From positions 1-64,000 of the forward strand of contig CAJXNY010000009.1 of the NCBI GenBank assembly GCA_913057435.1: DNA of 64,000 nucleotides. Reading direction: 5' to 3'. The translations under genes were made by a program, and so were the position numbers. Shown here in pieces: positions 56,133 through 64,000 of this stretch. Source of the stretch: an uncultured Oceanospirillaceae bacterium (lineage in GTDB: Bacteria > Pseudomonadota > Gammaproteobacteria > Pseudomonadales > Balneatricaceae). The notes beneath the pieces were generated by a model, which was not told the DNA's origin, searched no databases, and worked only from the letters and a program-made list of their open reading frames with translations. The stretch's first letter is position 1. Every line of letters starts with the position of its first letter.

Positions 56133-56216
56133 TACCTGGTTGCCTGGAGATGGAACAGGAGCGAGCTTGCTCGTGATCCAGCTGATCGCCAGCAAGCTGG
56201 CTCCTACAACCAGGTG
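56133..56216. repeat. REPIN-like palindrome between phnK and phnL
   Basis: Two REP-type units in inverted orientation: AGGAGCGAGCTTGCTCG (from 56157) and, reversed, GCCAGCAAGCTGGCTCCTACA (to 56208). They lie inside outer arms TACCTGGTTG (56133) and CAACCAGGTG (56207-56216). The whole 84-base block can form one large hairpin. The core is of the GTAGGAGCGAGCTTGCTCGC type, widespread in pseudomonads and relatives. Confidence 0.85.
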
Positions 56217-56238
56217 CATAGCAATGAGAGTACAAACA

Positions 56239-56925
56239 ATGACAATCATGATTGATGTACGTGGGGTGGAAAAATCTTTCACTCTGCATAACCAGGGCGG
56301 TGCCAGTTTCAGCGTGCTGGAAGGGGTGCAGCTGCAGGTGGTAGCAGGTGAGTGCGTTGTGCTGCACGGCCAGTCCGGTGCCGGGAAGAGCACGCTGCTT
56401 AAAGCGCTGTATGCCAACTATGCGGTCAGCAGTGGCAGCATTGTGTTGCGTGATGGTAATCAGGTGGTGGATATCACCACCGCTTTGCCGCGACGAATTC
56501 TGGCGCTGCGTGAACGTACAGTGGGCTATGTATCGCAGTTCCTACGGGTGATTCCACGTATCCCGACGCTGCAGGTGGTGATGCAGCCGCTGCTTGACCT
56601 GGGTGAAGATGAAGCGGTTTGTGAAGCCAAAGCCAGAGACCTGCTTAGCCGGCTGAATGTACCAGAGCGGCTGTGGAGCCTGTCGCCCAGTACGTTCTCT
56701 GGCGGTGAGCAGCAGCGGGTGAATATTGCCCGTGGTTTTATCGTTGATTACCCGATTCTGCTGCTGGATGAGCCGACCGCCTCGCTGGATGCGGCGAACC
56801 GTCAGGTGGTGGTGCAATTGATTAATGAGGCCAAGGTTCGAGGTGCTGCTGTGGTGGGGATCTTCCATGATGAAGATGTTCGTGAAGCGGTTGCTGACCG
56901 ACTGGTTGATATCCGTGCTTTATAA
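56239..56925 (+). CDS. phnL: C-P lyase accessory ATPase PhnL
   Basis: 228 aa (E. coli 226). ABC-type ATPase: Walker [10 protein letters not shown], signature [15 protein letters not shown], Walker [14 protein letters not shown], His in IFHDEDV. Recent structural work places a PhnK-PhnL pair on the core complex. I chose the ATG at 56239, with GAGAG about 8 bases upstream. The frame is open back through the REP element to 56068, but that is not coding. ATG 56224 is an alternative. Confidence 0.94.
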   Translation: MTIMIDVRGVEKSFTLHNQGGASFSVLEGVQLQVVAGECVVLHGQSGAGKSTLLKALYANYAVSSGSIVLRDGNQVVDITTALPRRILALRERTVGYVSQFLRVIPRIPTLQVVMQPLLDLGEDEAVCEAKARDLLSRLNVPERLWSLSPSTFSGGEQQRVNIARGFIVDYPILLLDEPTASLDAANRQVVVQLINEAKVRGAAVVGIFHDEDVREAVADRLVDIRAL

Positions 56926-56951
56926 AGCACGCAGTGGATAAGAGAACAGCG

Positions 56952-58103
56952 ATGAAAAACGAACAGATTCTGACCAATGCCCGGCTGGTACTGGCTGACC
57001 AGGAGATCACCGGTACTCTGGTGATGAACAATGGTGTGATTACCGAAATCAGTGAAACGATCAGCACTGATCCACAGGCGGAAAATCTTAACGGCCATTA
57101 CCTGGTGCCGGGGCTGGTGGAGCTGCATACCGATAACCAGGAGAAGTACTTCACCCCAAGGCCTAAAGTGGACTGGCCCGCCGAGATGGCAATGATGACC
57201 CACGATGCCCAGCTGGTCGCGGCGGGGATCACCACAGTGTTTGACTCAGTAGCGCTGGGCGATGTTATTGGCGACAGCACGCGGGTCGAAAAGCTGGAGG
57301 CCATGGTTGCGGCGATTGTTGAGTCGGAGCAGGCCGGGCGCAATCGGGTGCAGCATCTGTTGCATCTGCGTTGCGAAGTCAGCTTTCCTGGGCTGATGGA
57401 CTTTTTCGAGCGCTTTATCGATACGCCGGGCGTCGGTCTGGTGTCGGTGATGGACCATGCGCCAGGCCAGCGCCAGTTCCCGGCGGAGAATATTCAGAAG
57501 TACCGTGACTATTATCAGGGGAAATATAGCCTCAAGGATGAACAGATGGATGTATTTATCGTCGAACAACAGGCTAACAGTGCTGAATTTGCGGATCGCT
57601 TTCGCCGCACCATCTGTGCCGCCTGTGATGAGCGGGGTATCGCCCTGGCCAGTCATGATGATGCCACCCTGGCCCATGCCGAGGAGTCTGCCAGCTTTAA
57701 TATGAAGGTGGCAGAATTTCCGACCACCATTGAGGCGGCTCAGGCTTCGCACCGGCTGGGCTTGAAAGTGCTGATGGGTGCGCCGAATGTGGTGCGTGGG
57801 GGGTCTCACTCCGGTAATGTGGCGGCTCATGCGCTGGCACGACTGGGCTGTCTTGATATTCTCAGCTCGGATTACTATCCCTCGTCGTTGCTGCAGGCAG
57901 CGTTTAAGGTCGCTCAGCTGGATAATGGCTACGACCTGCCACAGGCGATTGCGCTGGTGACGGCTAATCCGGCTCAGGCGGCCGGGCTGGATGATCGTGG
58001 CACGCTGGCGGTGGGAAAACGGGCGGATCTGGTGGAAGTGAAACCGGATACGGCACTGCCGCTGGTGGAGCGGGTCTGGTGTGCGGGTAAGCGGGTGTTT
58101 TAA
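56952..58103 (+). CDS. phnM: Alpha-D-ribose 1-methylphosphonate 5-triphosphate diphosphatase PhnM
   Basis: 383 aa (E. coli 378). Amidohydrolase-fold enzyme that removes pyrophosphate to give ribose 1-alkylphosphonate 5-phosphate, the PhnJ substrate. VPGLVELHTDNQEKYFTPRP holds the first metal ligands; ALASHDDATLAH, LMGAPNVVRGGSHSGN and DILSSDYYPSSL are conserved. Start ATG 56952 gives the family length; an in-frame GTG at 56934 is possible. Confidence 0.96.
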   Translation: MKNEQILTNARLVLADQEITGTLVMNNGVITEISETISTDPQAENLNGHYLVPGLVELHTDNQEKYFTPRPKVDWPAEMAMMTHDAQLVAAGITTVFDSVALGDVIGDSTRVEKLEAMVAAIVESEQAGRNRVQHLLHLRCEVSFPGLMDFFERFIDTPGVGLVSVMDHAPGQRQFPAENIQKYRDYYQGKYSLKDEQMDVFIVEQQANSAEFADRFRRTICAACDERGIALASHDDATLAHAEESASFNMKVAEFPTTIEAAQASHRLGLKVLMGAPNVVRGGSHSGNVAAHALARLGCLDILSSDYYPSSLLQAAFKVAQLDNGYDLPQAIALVTANPAQAAGLDDRGTLAVGKRADLVEVKPDTALPLVERVWCAGKRVF

Positions 58104-58121
58104 TGCGTATCCGCGTCGCGT

Positions 58122-58207
58122 CAGGCCCTGTAGGAGCGAGCTTGCTCGCGATTGTGCCGCGGCCTGTTCTACGAGTGAACTCTCGTTCCCACGCTCTGCG
58201 TGGTAAT
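58122..58207. repeat. Composite REP palindromes between phnM and phnN
   Basis: One REP unit TGTAGGAGCGAGCTTGCTCG (58129-58148) sits within outer arms CAGGCC (58122) and GGCCTG (58161). A second, unrelated palindrome CGTTCCCACGCTCTGCGTGG follows (58184-58203, stem CCACGC/GCGTGG). Both occur in gammaproteobacterial intergenic regions as families. Confidence 0.8.
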
Positions 58208-58232
58208 GCATATATATCTAAATGGACTGAAC

Positions 58233-58799
58233 ATGAGTGGAACACTGTTTTATCTGGTAGGTGCCTCAGGCTCGGGTAAAGACAGCCTGTTAACCGGTTG
58301 TCGGGCGGGCCTGTTACCGCAGCACCGTTGCTGTGTGGCGCACCGTTATATTACCCGCGCGCCAGGCATTGGCGGTGAGAATCATATTCACCTGACTGAA
58401 GCGGAATTTGCTCAGCGTAGTCAGCTGGATATGTTTGCTATGCAGTGGGACTCTCACAGTTATCGCTACGCTATCGGCAGTGAGGTTAATAGCTGGCTGG
58501 ATCAGGGTGTCAATGTGATCGTTAACGGCTCGCGTGAATACCTGCCCCAGGCGCTGACGCTTTACGATGAGCTGGTACCGATTCTGGTGGATGTAAACAG
58601 CGAGCTGCTGCGGGACAGGCTGGTGCAGCGGGGTCGGGAAACACCGGAGGAGATCGAGCGGCGTCTGGCCCGTCATGCGCAGCTGGTGCAGACGATGCCT
58701 TCGCACAGCTTTCGGGTGGATAACAGTGGTCCGCTGGAAGATGGAGTGGCAGCACTACTGGATATTGTGATCAGTCAGGGCTGGCAGCCAGCGGTCTGA
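58233..58799 (+). CDS. phnN: Ribose 1,5-bisphosphate phosphokinase PhnN
   Basis: 188 aa (E. coli 185). Phosphorylates ribose 1,5-bisphosphate to PRPP, recycling the ribose of the C-P lyase pathway. Guanylate-kinase-like: P-loop LVGASGSGKDS (residues 8-18), HRYITRAPGIGGENH, VNGSREYLPQA. ATG 58233 gives the usual length; frame open upstream to 58200. The ribosome site is weak. No phnO or phnP follows; the intermediate phosphodiesterase step must be encoded elsewhere. Confidence 0.94.
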   Translation: MSGTLFYLVGASGSGKDSLLTGCRAGLLPQHRCCVAHRYITRAPGIGGENHIHLTEAEFAQRSQLDMFAMQWDSHSYRYAIGSEVNSWLDQGVNVIVNGSREYLPQALTLYDELVPILVDVNSELLRDRLVQRGRETPEEIERRLARHAQLVQTMPSHSFRVDNSGPLEDGVAALLDIVISQGWQPAV

Positions 58800-58817
58800 C
58801 TTGCCAGTCAGCAGCGA

Positions 58818-58848
58818 CAAAAAACCCGATCCATGTGATCGGGTTTTT
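58818..58848. terminator. Bidirectional terminator at the end of the phn operon
   Basis: AACCCGATC-CATGT-GATCGGGTT with flanking A and T runs. Shared with the convergent yciK-mupP-ubiG transcript. Confidence 0.85.
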
Positions 58849-58868
58849 ATGTTCTGGGCGTGGAGAAC

Positions 58869-59609
58869 TTACTGGGCGTCGAGCGACTGGCCCTGAGTGC
58901 CCTTGCTGCCCGGTCCCATCAGGAACAGGTACAGCGGCATAATGTCGTCCGGGGTCGGATTGGTCGTTGGTGGCTCACCGGGGTAGGCGGTGGTGCGCAT
59001 ATTGGTGCGGGTGGCACCGGGGTTAATGCTGTTCACCCGGATATTGCTGATGCCATCGACTTCATCGGCCAGCACCTGCATCAGACCTTCGGTGGCGAAC
59101 TTGGACACCGCGTAGGCCCCCCAGTAAGCACGGCCTTTACGACCTACACCGGAGGAGGTGAAGATCACCGAGGCATCGTCGGACTCTTTCAGCAGTGGCA
59201 GCATGGCCTGGGTCAGCAAAAAAGCGCCGTTGACGTTAATCTGCATCACCTGCTGCCAGGTGGAGGCGTCATAGCCGTCAATCGGGGTGCGCAGGCCGAG
59301 AATGCTGGCGTTGTTCAGCAGGCCATCGAGACGGCCAAATTCCGTTTCCAGCTTGGCGGCCAGTTCCTGATAGTCGTGCTCGGAGGCACTTTCCAGGTTC
59401 AGTGGTACCAGCGCAGGCTGAGGGTGCCCGGCGGCTTCGATCTCGTCATAGACCTGTTCCAGTTTTTCCAGCGTGCGGCCCAGCAGCACCACGGTGGCAC
59501 CGGCAGCGGCATAGGCTTTGGCCGCTGCGCGCCCGATACCGTCACCAGCACCGGTTACCAGGATTACACGGTCTTTAAGCAGTTGTTCGGGGGCTTGATA
59601 ATCGTACAT
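58869..59609 (-). CDS. yciK: Short-chain dehydrogenase/reductase YciK
   Basis: 246 aa. NAD(P)-binding Rossmann fold with VTGAGDGIGRAAAKAYA (near residue 19), NNAS, catalytic Ser in IFTSSGVGR and YAVSK (Tyr-x3-Lys). Matches the E. coli YciK family; substrate unknown. It stands 15 bases after mupP in the conserved ubiG-mupP-yciK order known from Pseudomonas. Confidence 0.9.
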   Translation of the reverse strand: MYDYQAPEQLLKDRVILVTGAGDGIGRAAAKAYAAAGATVVLLGRTLEKLEQVYDEIEAAGHPQPALVPLNLESASEHDYQELAAKLETEFGRLDGLLNNASILGLRTPIDGYDASTWQQVMQINVNGAFLLTQAMLPLLKESDDASVIFTSSGVGRKGRAYWGAYAVSKFATEGLMQVLADEVDGISNIRVNSINPGATRTNMRTTAYPGEPPTTNPTPDDIMPLYLFLMGPGSKGTQGQSLDAQ

Positions 59610-59624
59610 GGCAAAGCGACCTTA

Positions 59625-60302
59625 TCAGTCCAGTGAATAGAGTGAGTTTAGCAACGGCAGCAGTTCATTGCCGTGCGTGATGATGTGATCTGCCTGCCAG
59701 CTGGCAACGCTGTCGCTGGCATCAATATAGCCGTAACCGGCCGCAACTGTGCGCATACCGGCCCGGCGGCCCGCTTCGATATCACGGATATGATCACCGA
59801 CGTAAACGCAGTGCTGCGGGCGAGCGTTGATCTGACGGCAGGCCATAAACAGGGACTCGGGGTCCGGCTTGCGCTGGTTGACGTGGTCCGGGCAGATTAC
59901 GCTGGCGGCGCGCTCAGTCAGATTCAGCCCTTCAAGCAGCGGGCGGGTATACAGCTCAGGCTTGTTGGTGACGATGCCCCAGGCGATACCCGCGCTTTCC
60001 AGTGCCTGCAGAGTGCTGTTGAGGCCGTCAAACAATACCGTGTCCACGGCCAGATGGCTGGCGTATAGCGCGAGCATGCGCTGGTGCAGACGGTCGAAAG
60101 ACGGATCATCCAGGTTCAGCTCAAAACCGGCCTGCACCATGGCGCGGGCACCGGCAGATACATGGCTGCGCAGGGTAGCGTAGTCCATCGCAGGCTGGCC
60201 CTCTTCAGCCAGCAGGGCGTTAAGGGTCCAGTGGAAATCCGGTGCGGTATCGAGCAGGGTTCCGTCCAGATCAAACAGCACAGCATCCAGTGCAGCAGCC
60301 AT
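59625..60302 (-). CDS. mupP: HAD phosphatase, N-acetylmuramic acid 6-phosphate phosphatase MupP (Gph-like)
   Basis: 225 aa. HAD motifs: DLDGTLLDTAPD (nucleophile Asp near residue 11), VTNKPE, KPDPESL, VGDHIRDIEAGRRAGM. Commonly annotated as phosphoglycolate phosphatase, but the location between ubiG and yciK is that of Pseudomonas MupP, which dephosphorylates MurNAc-6-P in cell-wall recycling. The sequence alone cannot separate the two. Confidence 0.85.
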   Translation of the reverse strand: MAAALDAVLFDLDGTLLDTAPDFHWTLNALLAEEGQPAMDYATLRSHVSAGARAMVQAGFELNLDDPSFDRLHQRMLALYASHLAVDTVLFDGLNSTLQALESAGIAWGIVTNKPELYTRPLLEGLNLTERAASVICPDHVNQRKPDPESLFMACRQINARPQHCVYVGDHIRDIEAGRRAGMRTVAAGYGYIDASDSVASWQADHIITHGNELLPLLNSLYSLD

Positions 60303-60307
60303 GGGTG

Positions 60308-61024
60308 TTACTCCGGTTTTTCCGTGGCGATCATGTAGTTCACATCCAGATCGCGCGGGTTCAGGCGGTAAGTTTTGGTCAGCGGGTTATACACCAGGCC
60401 GGTCAGCTCGGTGGAGCGCAGGCCGGCTTCGCGGATCCAGTTACCCAGCTCGGAGGGGCGGATGAACTTGTCGAAATCATGGGTGCCGTTGGGCACCAGT
60501 TTCAGTATCTTTTCCGCGCCGACAATGGCAAACAGGTAGCTTTTCGGGTTGCGGTTCAGGGTGGAGAAGAACAGCTTGCCGCCCGGTTTTGTCAGTTTTG
60601 CGCAGGCGCGAACGATGGATGAGGGGTCCGGTACGTGCTCGAGCATTTCCATGCAGGTGACCACGTCGTAACTGCCGGCTTCCTGTTCAGCCAGCTCTTC
60701 CACCGTAATGCGGCGATAGTTTACTTTTACGCCGCTCTCCAGCCCGTGCAGTTTAGCCACTTTCAGTGGCGCTTCGCCCATATCAATACCAGACACCTCA
60801 GCGCCACGCTGGGCCATGGATTCTGACAAAATACCGCCGCCACAGCCGACGTCCAGTACCTTTTTGCCCGCCAGCTGGCCGATGCGGTCGATAAAGCTGA
60901 CACGCAGGGGATTGATATCATGGAGGGGTTTAAATTCGCTGTTGCGATCCCACCATTTGTTTGCCAGTTCTTCAAATTTGGCAATTTCGCTGGGGTCGAC
61001 ATTCTGGCTCTGGGACTGGCTCAT
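60308..61024 (-). CDS. ubiG: Ubiquinone biosynthesis O-methyltransferase
   Basis: 238 aa (E. coli 240). SAM-dependent methyltransferase acting on both O-methylation steps of ubiquinone synthesis. [18 protein letters not shown] opens it; motif [30 protein letters not shown] and [16 protein letters not shown] follow, as in UbiG. First gene of the ubiG-mupP-yciK operon (5 bases to mupP), divergent from gyrA as in many gammaproteobacteria. Confidence 0.97.
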   Translation of the reverse strand: MSQSQSQNVDPSEIAKFEELANKWWDRNSEFKPLHDINPLRVSFIDRIGQLAGKKVLDVGCGGGILSESMAQRGAEVSGIDMGEAPLKVAKLHGLESGVKVNYRRITVEELAEQEAGSYDVVTCMEMLEHVPDPSSIVRACAKLTKPGGKLFFSTLNRNPKSYLFAIVGAEKILKLVPNGTHDFDKFIRPSELGNWIREAGLRSTELTGLVYNPLTKTYRLNPRDLDVNYMIATEKPE

Positions 61025-61162
61025 GGTGCGCTACATCAATCAGATTGAGGGGCGGCTATTCTAGCACTGGCGCCAGGGTGAGGACAGAACCAGAGGCGTT
61101 GCCCGTTAATTCCATAGTCGTGTCATGGGGATGTGCATAGAGGCGTGCTTATTTTTCCAGTG

Positions 61163-61171
61163 TGGTATACT
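61163..61171 (+). promoter_or_regulatory. Extended -10 promoter of gyrA
   Basis: TGG directly before TATACT (61166-61171), an extended -10 with a poor -35, about 64 bases before gyrA. Confidence 0.5.
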
Positions 61172-61234
61172 CCCCCGGTTGAAAATTCAGGCGCTTAGCG
61201 CCGTAATGCCTGGAACCTGGGGTAGCCAATACGC

Positions 61235-63970
61235 ATGGGTGATCTAGCTAAAGAGATTCTGCCGGTAAACATCGAGGACGAGCTAAAACAGTCCTACCTC
61301 GACTACGCAATGAGCGTAATTGTCGGGCGTGCCTTGCCGGATGTACGAGACGGTTTGAAGCCAGTACACCGCCGTGTGCTATTTGCCATGGACGAACTGG
61401 GTGTTGACTGGAACAAACCCTATAAAAAGTCGGCACGTATCGTCGGCGATGTAATCGGTAAGTATCACCCGCATGGTGATAGCGCCGTTTATGAAACGAT
61501 TGTCCGGATGGCGCAGGATTTCTCCATGCGCTACATGCTGATTGATGGCCAGGGTAACTTTGGTTCCGTTGATGGCGACTCCGCTGCAGCCATGCGATAC
61601 ACCGAGATCCGCATGGATAAGATCTCCCATGAGATGCTGGCGGATCTGGACAAAGAAACGGTTGATTTCGTGCCGAACTATGACGGCAGCGAACAGATGC
61701 CGGACGTACTGCCAACACGCATTCCGAACCTGCTGGTCAATGGTTCCTCCGGCATCGCCGTGGGCATGGCCACCAATATTCCACCACATAACCTGACCGA
61801 AGTCGTTCGCGGTTGTCTGGCGCTGATTGAAAATCCTGAACTGGATTGTGATCAGCTGATGGAATATATCCCGGGTCCGGATTTTCCGACCGGCGGTATT
61901 ATCAATGGCCGTGCGGGTATTCTGCAGGCGTATCGTACGGGCCGTGGTCGCATTTATGTCCGCGCCAAATACCACATTGAAGAAGACAGTAAAAACAAGG
62001 CAACAATTGTTGTTACTGAGCTGCCTTACCAGCTGAATAAAGCGCGTCTGATTGAAAAGATTGCTGAGCTGGTAAAAGACAAGAAGATCGAAGGCATCAC
62101 CAATCTGCGTGATGAATCCGATAAAGAAGGCATGCGTATTGCCATCGAATTGCGTCGCGGCGAAGTGCCGGAAGTGGTGATGAACAATCTGTTCACCCAG
62201 ACGCAGATGGAAAGCGTGTTCGGTATCAATGTGGTGGCGCTGGTTGATAAGCAGCCACGCATCCTGGATCTGAAATCCCTGCTGGATAACTTTATCCTGC
62301 ATCGCCGTGAAGTGGTCACGCGTCGTACGGTGTACGAACTGCGTAAAGCCCGTGAGCGTGGTCATATCCTGGAAGGTCTGGCGATTGCGCTGGCCAACAT
62401 TGATCCGGTGATCGAAGCGATCAAAACCTCGCCGACCCCGGGTGAAGCCAAAGAACGCCTGCTGACGACACCGTGGCAGCCAGGTTCTGTGGTCGACATG
62501 CTGGAGCGCGCCGGTGAAACCGCCTGTCGTCCAGATGAGCTGGATGCTTGCTTCGGGCTGGTAGATGGGTTGTACCGTCTGTCGCCGACCCAGGCTCAGG
62601 CGATTCTGGATCTGCGACTGCACCGCCTGACCGGGCTGGAGCACGAGAAGCTGATCAATGAGTACAAGGAGCTGCTGGAGAAAATTGCCGAGCTGCTGAA
62701 AATCCTTGGTTCTCATGAGCGGCTGATGGAAGTGATCCGCGAAGAGCTGGAAGTGATCCTGGAAACCTACGGTGATGAGCGCCGTACCGAGATCGTTGCC
62801 AGCCGTCAGGATCTGACCGTGGCAGACCTGATCACCGAAGAGGATATGGTGGTTACCATTTCCCACTCCGGTTATGCCAAAACTCAGCCGTTGACCGACT
62901 ACCAGGCCCAGCGCCGTGGTGGTAAGGGTAAAGCGGCAGCCGCAGTGAAAGACGAAGACTTCGTTGAACATCTGCTGATTGCCAATACCCACGATACCAT
63001 CTTGCTGTTCAGCAACCGTGGCAAAGTGTACTGGCTGAAAGTGTTTGAAATTCCGCCTGCAAGCCGTACCGCCCGTGGCCGTCCGATTGTGAACATTCTG
63101 CCGCTGGCAGAGGGTGAGCGTATCACCACGATTCTGCCACAGCCGACCATTTCCAAAGGTGGTTGCCTGGTTGATAGCGCTGAAGATATTGAAGCGGCGG
63201 CAGTTGAAGCGGCTGACGGCGACGATAGTGCAGAACAGAGTGCAGAACACAGTACTGATGTCGATGACCTGTCGCCGTATGTCTTTATGGCAACCGCGAA
63301 CGGCACGGTGAAGAAAACACCACTGACGGCATTCTCCCGTCCACGTACCAGCGGCCTGATTGCGCTGGGGCTGGAAGACGGCGATACCCTGATTGGTGCA
63401 GCCATCACCGATGGCGGCAATGACATCATGCTGATGACATCGGCCGGTAAGTCGATGCGCTTCGAAGAAGAAAAAGTACGCCCGATGGGCCGTACTGCTC
63501 GCGGTGTACGTGGAGTCAAGATGGATGACGGTGTGCAGGTGATCTCGCTGATTATCCCGCAGGAAAACGGCACCATTCTGACCGCCTCTGAGCGCGGCTT
63601 CGGCAAGCGTACAGCAGTGGACGACTTCCCATGTAAAGGCCGTGGTGGTCAGGGTGTGATTGCCCAGCAGTGCACCGACCGTAATGGCCAGCTGGCGGGC
63701 GCCGTACAGGTGTTCGACGGTGATGATGTAATGTTGATCAGTGATCGTGGCACCCTGGTACGTACCCGCACCGAAGAAATTTCAGTGCTGGGGCGTAACA
63801 CCCAGGGGGTAATGCTGATTCGCGTTGCCGAGGGTGAAAGCATGGTCGGTATTGCCCGAATTGAAGAGCCCGATGACGAGGACGTACTGTCTGAGGAAAC
63901 TGAGGCTCAGGGCAGTGAAGATCAGCCGCAGGATGACGGCGACACGGCTGACACAGCCGCTGAAGAATAA
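61235..63970 (+). CDS. gyrA: DNA gyrase subunit A
   Basis: 911 aa (E. coli 875). Breakage-reunion subunit of gyrase. Catalytic Tyr122 lies in [10 protein letters not shown]. The quinolone-resistance region reads [11 protein letters not shown], that is Ser83 and Glu87. The C-terminal pinwheel has the GyrA box QRRGGKGK near residue 560 and six beta-pinwheel repeats. An acidic insert of about 30 residues rich in Glu, Asp and Ala (around 650-680) and an acidic C-terminal tail account for the extra length. Complete, with stop and terminator inside the window. Confidence 0.98.
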   Translation: MGDLAKEILPVNIEDELKQSYLDYAMSVIVGRALPDVRDGLKPVHRRVLFAMDELGVDWNKPYKKSARIVGDVIGKYHPHGDSAVYETIVRMAQDFSMRYMLIDGQGNFGSVDGDSAAAMRYTEIRMDKISHEMLADLDKETVDFVPNYDGSEQMPDVLPTRIPNLLVNGSSGIAVGMATNIPPHNLTEVVRGCLALIENPELDCDQLMEYIPGPDFPTGGIINGRAGILQAYRTGRGRIYVRAKYHIEEDSKNKATIVVTELPYQLNKARLIEKIAELVKDKKIEGITNLRDESDKEGMRIAIELRRGEVPEVVMNNLFTQTQMESVFGINVVALVDKQPRILDLKSLLDNFILHRREVVTRRTVYELRKARERGHILEGLAIALANIDPVIEAIKTSPTPGEAKERLLTTPWQPGSVVDMLERAGETACRPDELDACFGLVDGLYRLSPTQAQAILDLRLHRLTGLEHEKLINEYKELLEKIAELLKILGSHERLMEVIREELEVILETYGDERRTEIVASRQDLTVADLITEEDMVVTISHSGYAKTQPLTDYQAQRRGGKGKAAAAVKDEDFVEHLLIANTHDTILLFSNRGKVYWLKVFEIPPASRTARGRPIVNILPLAEGERITTILPQPTISKGGCLVDSAEDIEAAAVEAADGDDSAEQSAEHSTDVDDLSPYVFMATANGTVKKTPLTAFSRPRTSGLIALGLEDGDTLIGAAITDGGNDIMLMTSAGKSMRFEEEKVRPMGRTARGVRGVKMDDGVQVISLIIPQENGTILTASERGFGKRTAVDDFPCKGRGGQGVIAQQCTDRNGQLAGAVQVFDGDDVMLISDRGTLVRTRTEEISVLGRNTQGVMLIRVAEGESMVGIARIEEPDDEDVLSEETEAQGSEDQPQDDGDTADTAAEE

Positions 63971-63977
63971 TGACAAC

Positions 63978-64000
63978 GCGGCCTCTTGAGGCCGCTTTTT
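63978..64000 (+). terminator. Terminator after gyrA
   Basis: GCGGCCTC-TT-GAGGCCGC followed by T5 at the window's right edge. Confidence 0.85.

Noticed and set aside
56068-56238. Upstream start for phnL inside phnK
   Set aside because: It would translate the REP palindrome; E. coli PhnL length fits the start at 56239.
61478-61500. Glu at GyrA position 87 as a quinolone-resistance change
   Set aside because: Ser83 is wild type, and Glu87 is the normal residue in several gammaproteobacteria such as Acinetobacter, so no resistance is inferred.
61379-63250. 623-codon minus-strand reading frame opposite gyrA
   Set aside because: Antisense shadow of gyrA with skewed composition and no ribosome site.

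Overview
The window is chromosomal DNA from a gammaproteobacterium. The full bioBFHCD operon, the ubiG-mupP-yciK order, xseA facing guaBA, and GyrA with an acidic insert all resemble Pseudomonas and the marine Oceanospirillales. I favour an Oceanospirillaceae-like marine bacterium; the genus cannot be settled from the sequence. Gene density is high and almost every gene is intact. I see no rRNA, tRNA, prophage, integrase or insertion sequence.

Layout. 0.4-9.5 kb: relA-mazG-unknown membrane protein, ppc, adk, hemH-rlmB. 9.6-15.2 kb, minus strand: pta-ackA, a thioesterase, bioA and a SLAC1/TehA-type channel, with a possible small RNA near 12.0 kb. 15.4-18.3 kb: a four-gene operon of HvfA/bufferin type. 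It encodes a secreted precursor made of tandem EGKCG motifs, a DUF692 multinuclear iron oxidase (MNIO), its DUF2063 partner and a DoxX membrane protein. This is the most interesting system in the window. 18.3-23.0 kb, minus strand: two small unknown proteins, trmO, a TSUP exporter, a Na/Pi cotransporter and comF. 23.1-27.6 kb: bioBFHCD. 27.7-37 kb: a SprA-like HExxH protein, ybfF, fklB, an enoyl-CoA hydratase, a GGDEF-EAL protein, a solute-binding protein, a glutathionyl-hydroquinone reductase and a pirin.

37-48.5 kb: a chemoreceptor, an orphan type I-F CRISPR array (six repeats, five spacers, no cas genes in the window), an M23 peptidase with xseA, guaB-guaA, a two-receiver response regulator and a LysR regulator. 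48.5-52 kb: a queuosine-precursor transporter behind what looks like a preQ1-I riboswitch, an arylamine N-acetyltransferase, a Crp/Fnr regulator and an exported cytochrome c fusion protein. 52.2-58.8 kb: the complete C-P lyase operon phnGHIJKLMN, interrupted at phnK-phnL and phnM-phnN by REP-type palindromes. 58.8-64 kb: yciK, mupP and ubiG on the minus strand, divergent from gyrA.

How the genes work together. The bio genes cover pimeloyl-ACP methyl ester synthesis (BioC, BioH) and all four ring-assembly steps (BioF, A, D, B), although bioA lies about 9 kb from the rest. The phn genes provide the C-P lyase core, its accessory ATPases and the later steps to PRPP, but no phosphonate transporter or phnF regulator is present here. 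In the hvf operon a terminator between precursor and enzymes would make much more precursor than enzyme, as expected for a stoichiometric metal-binding peptide.
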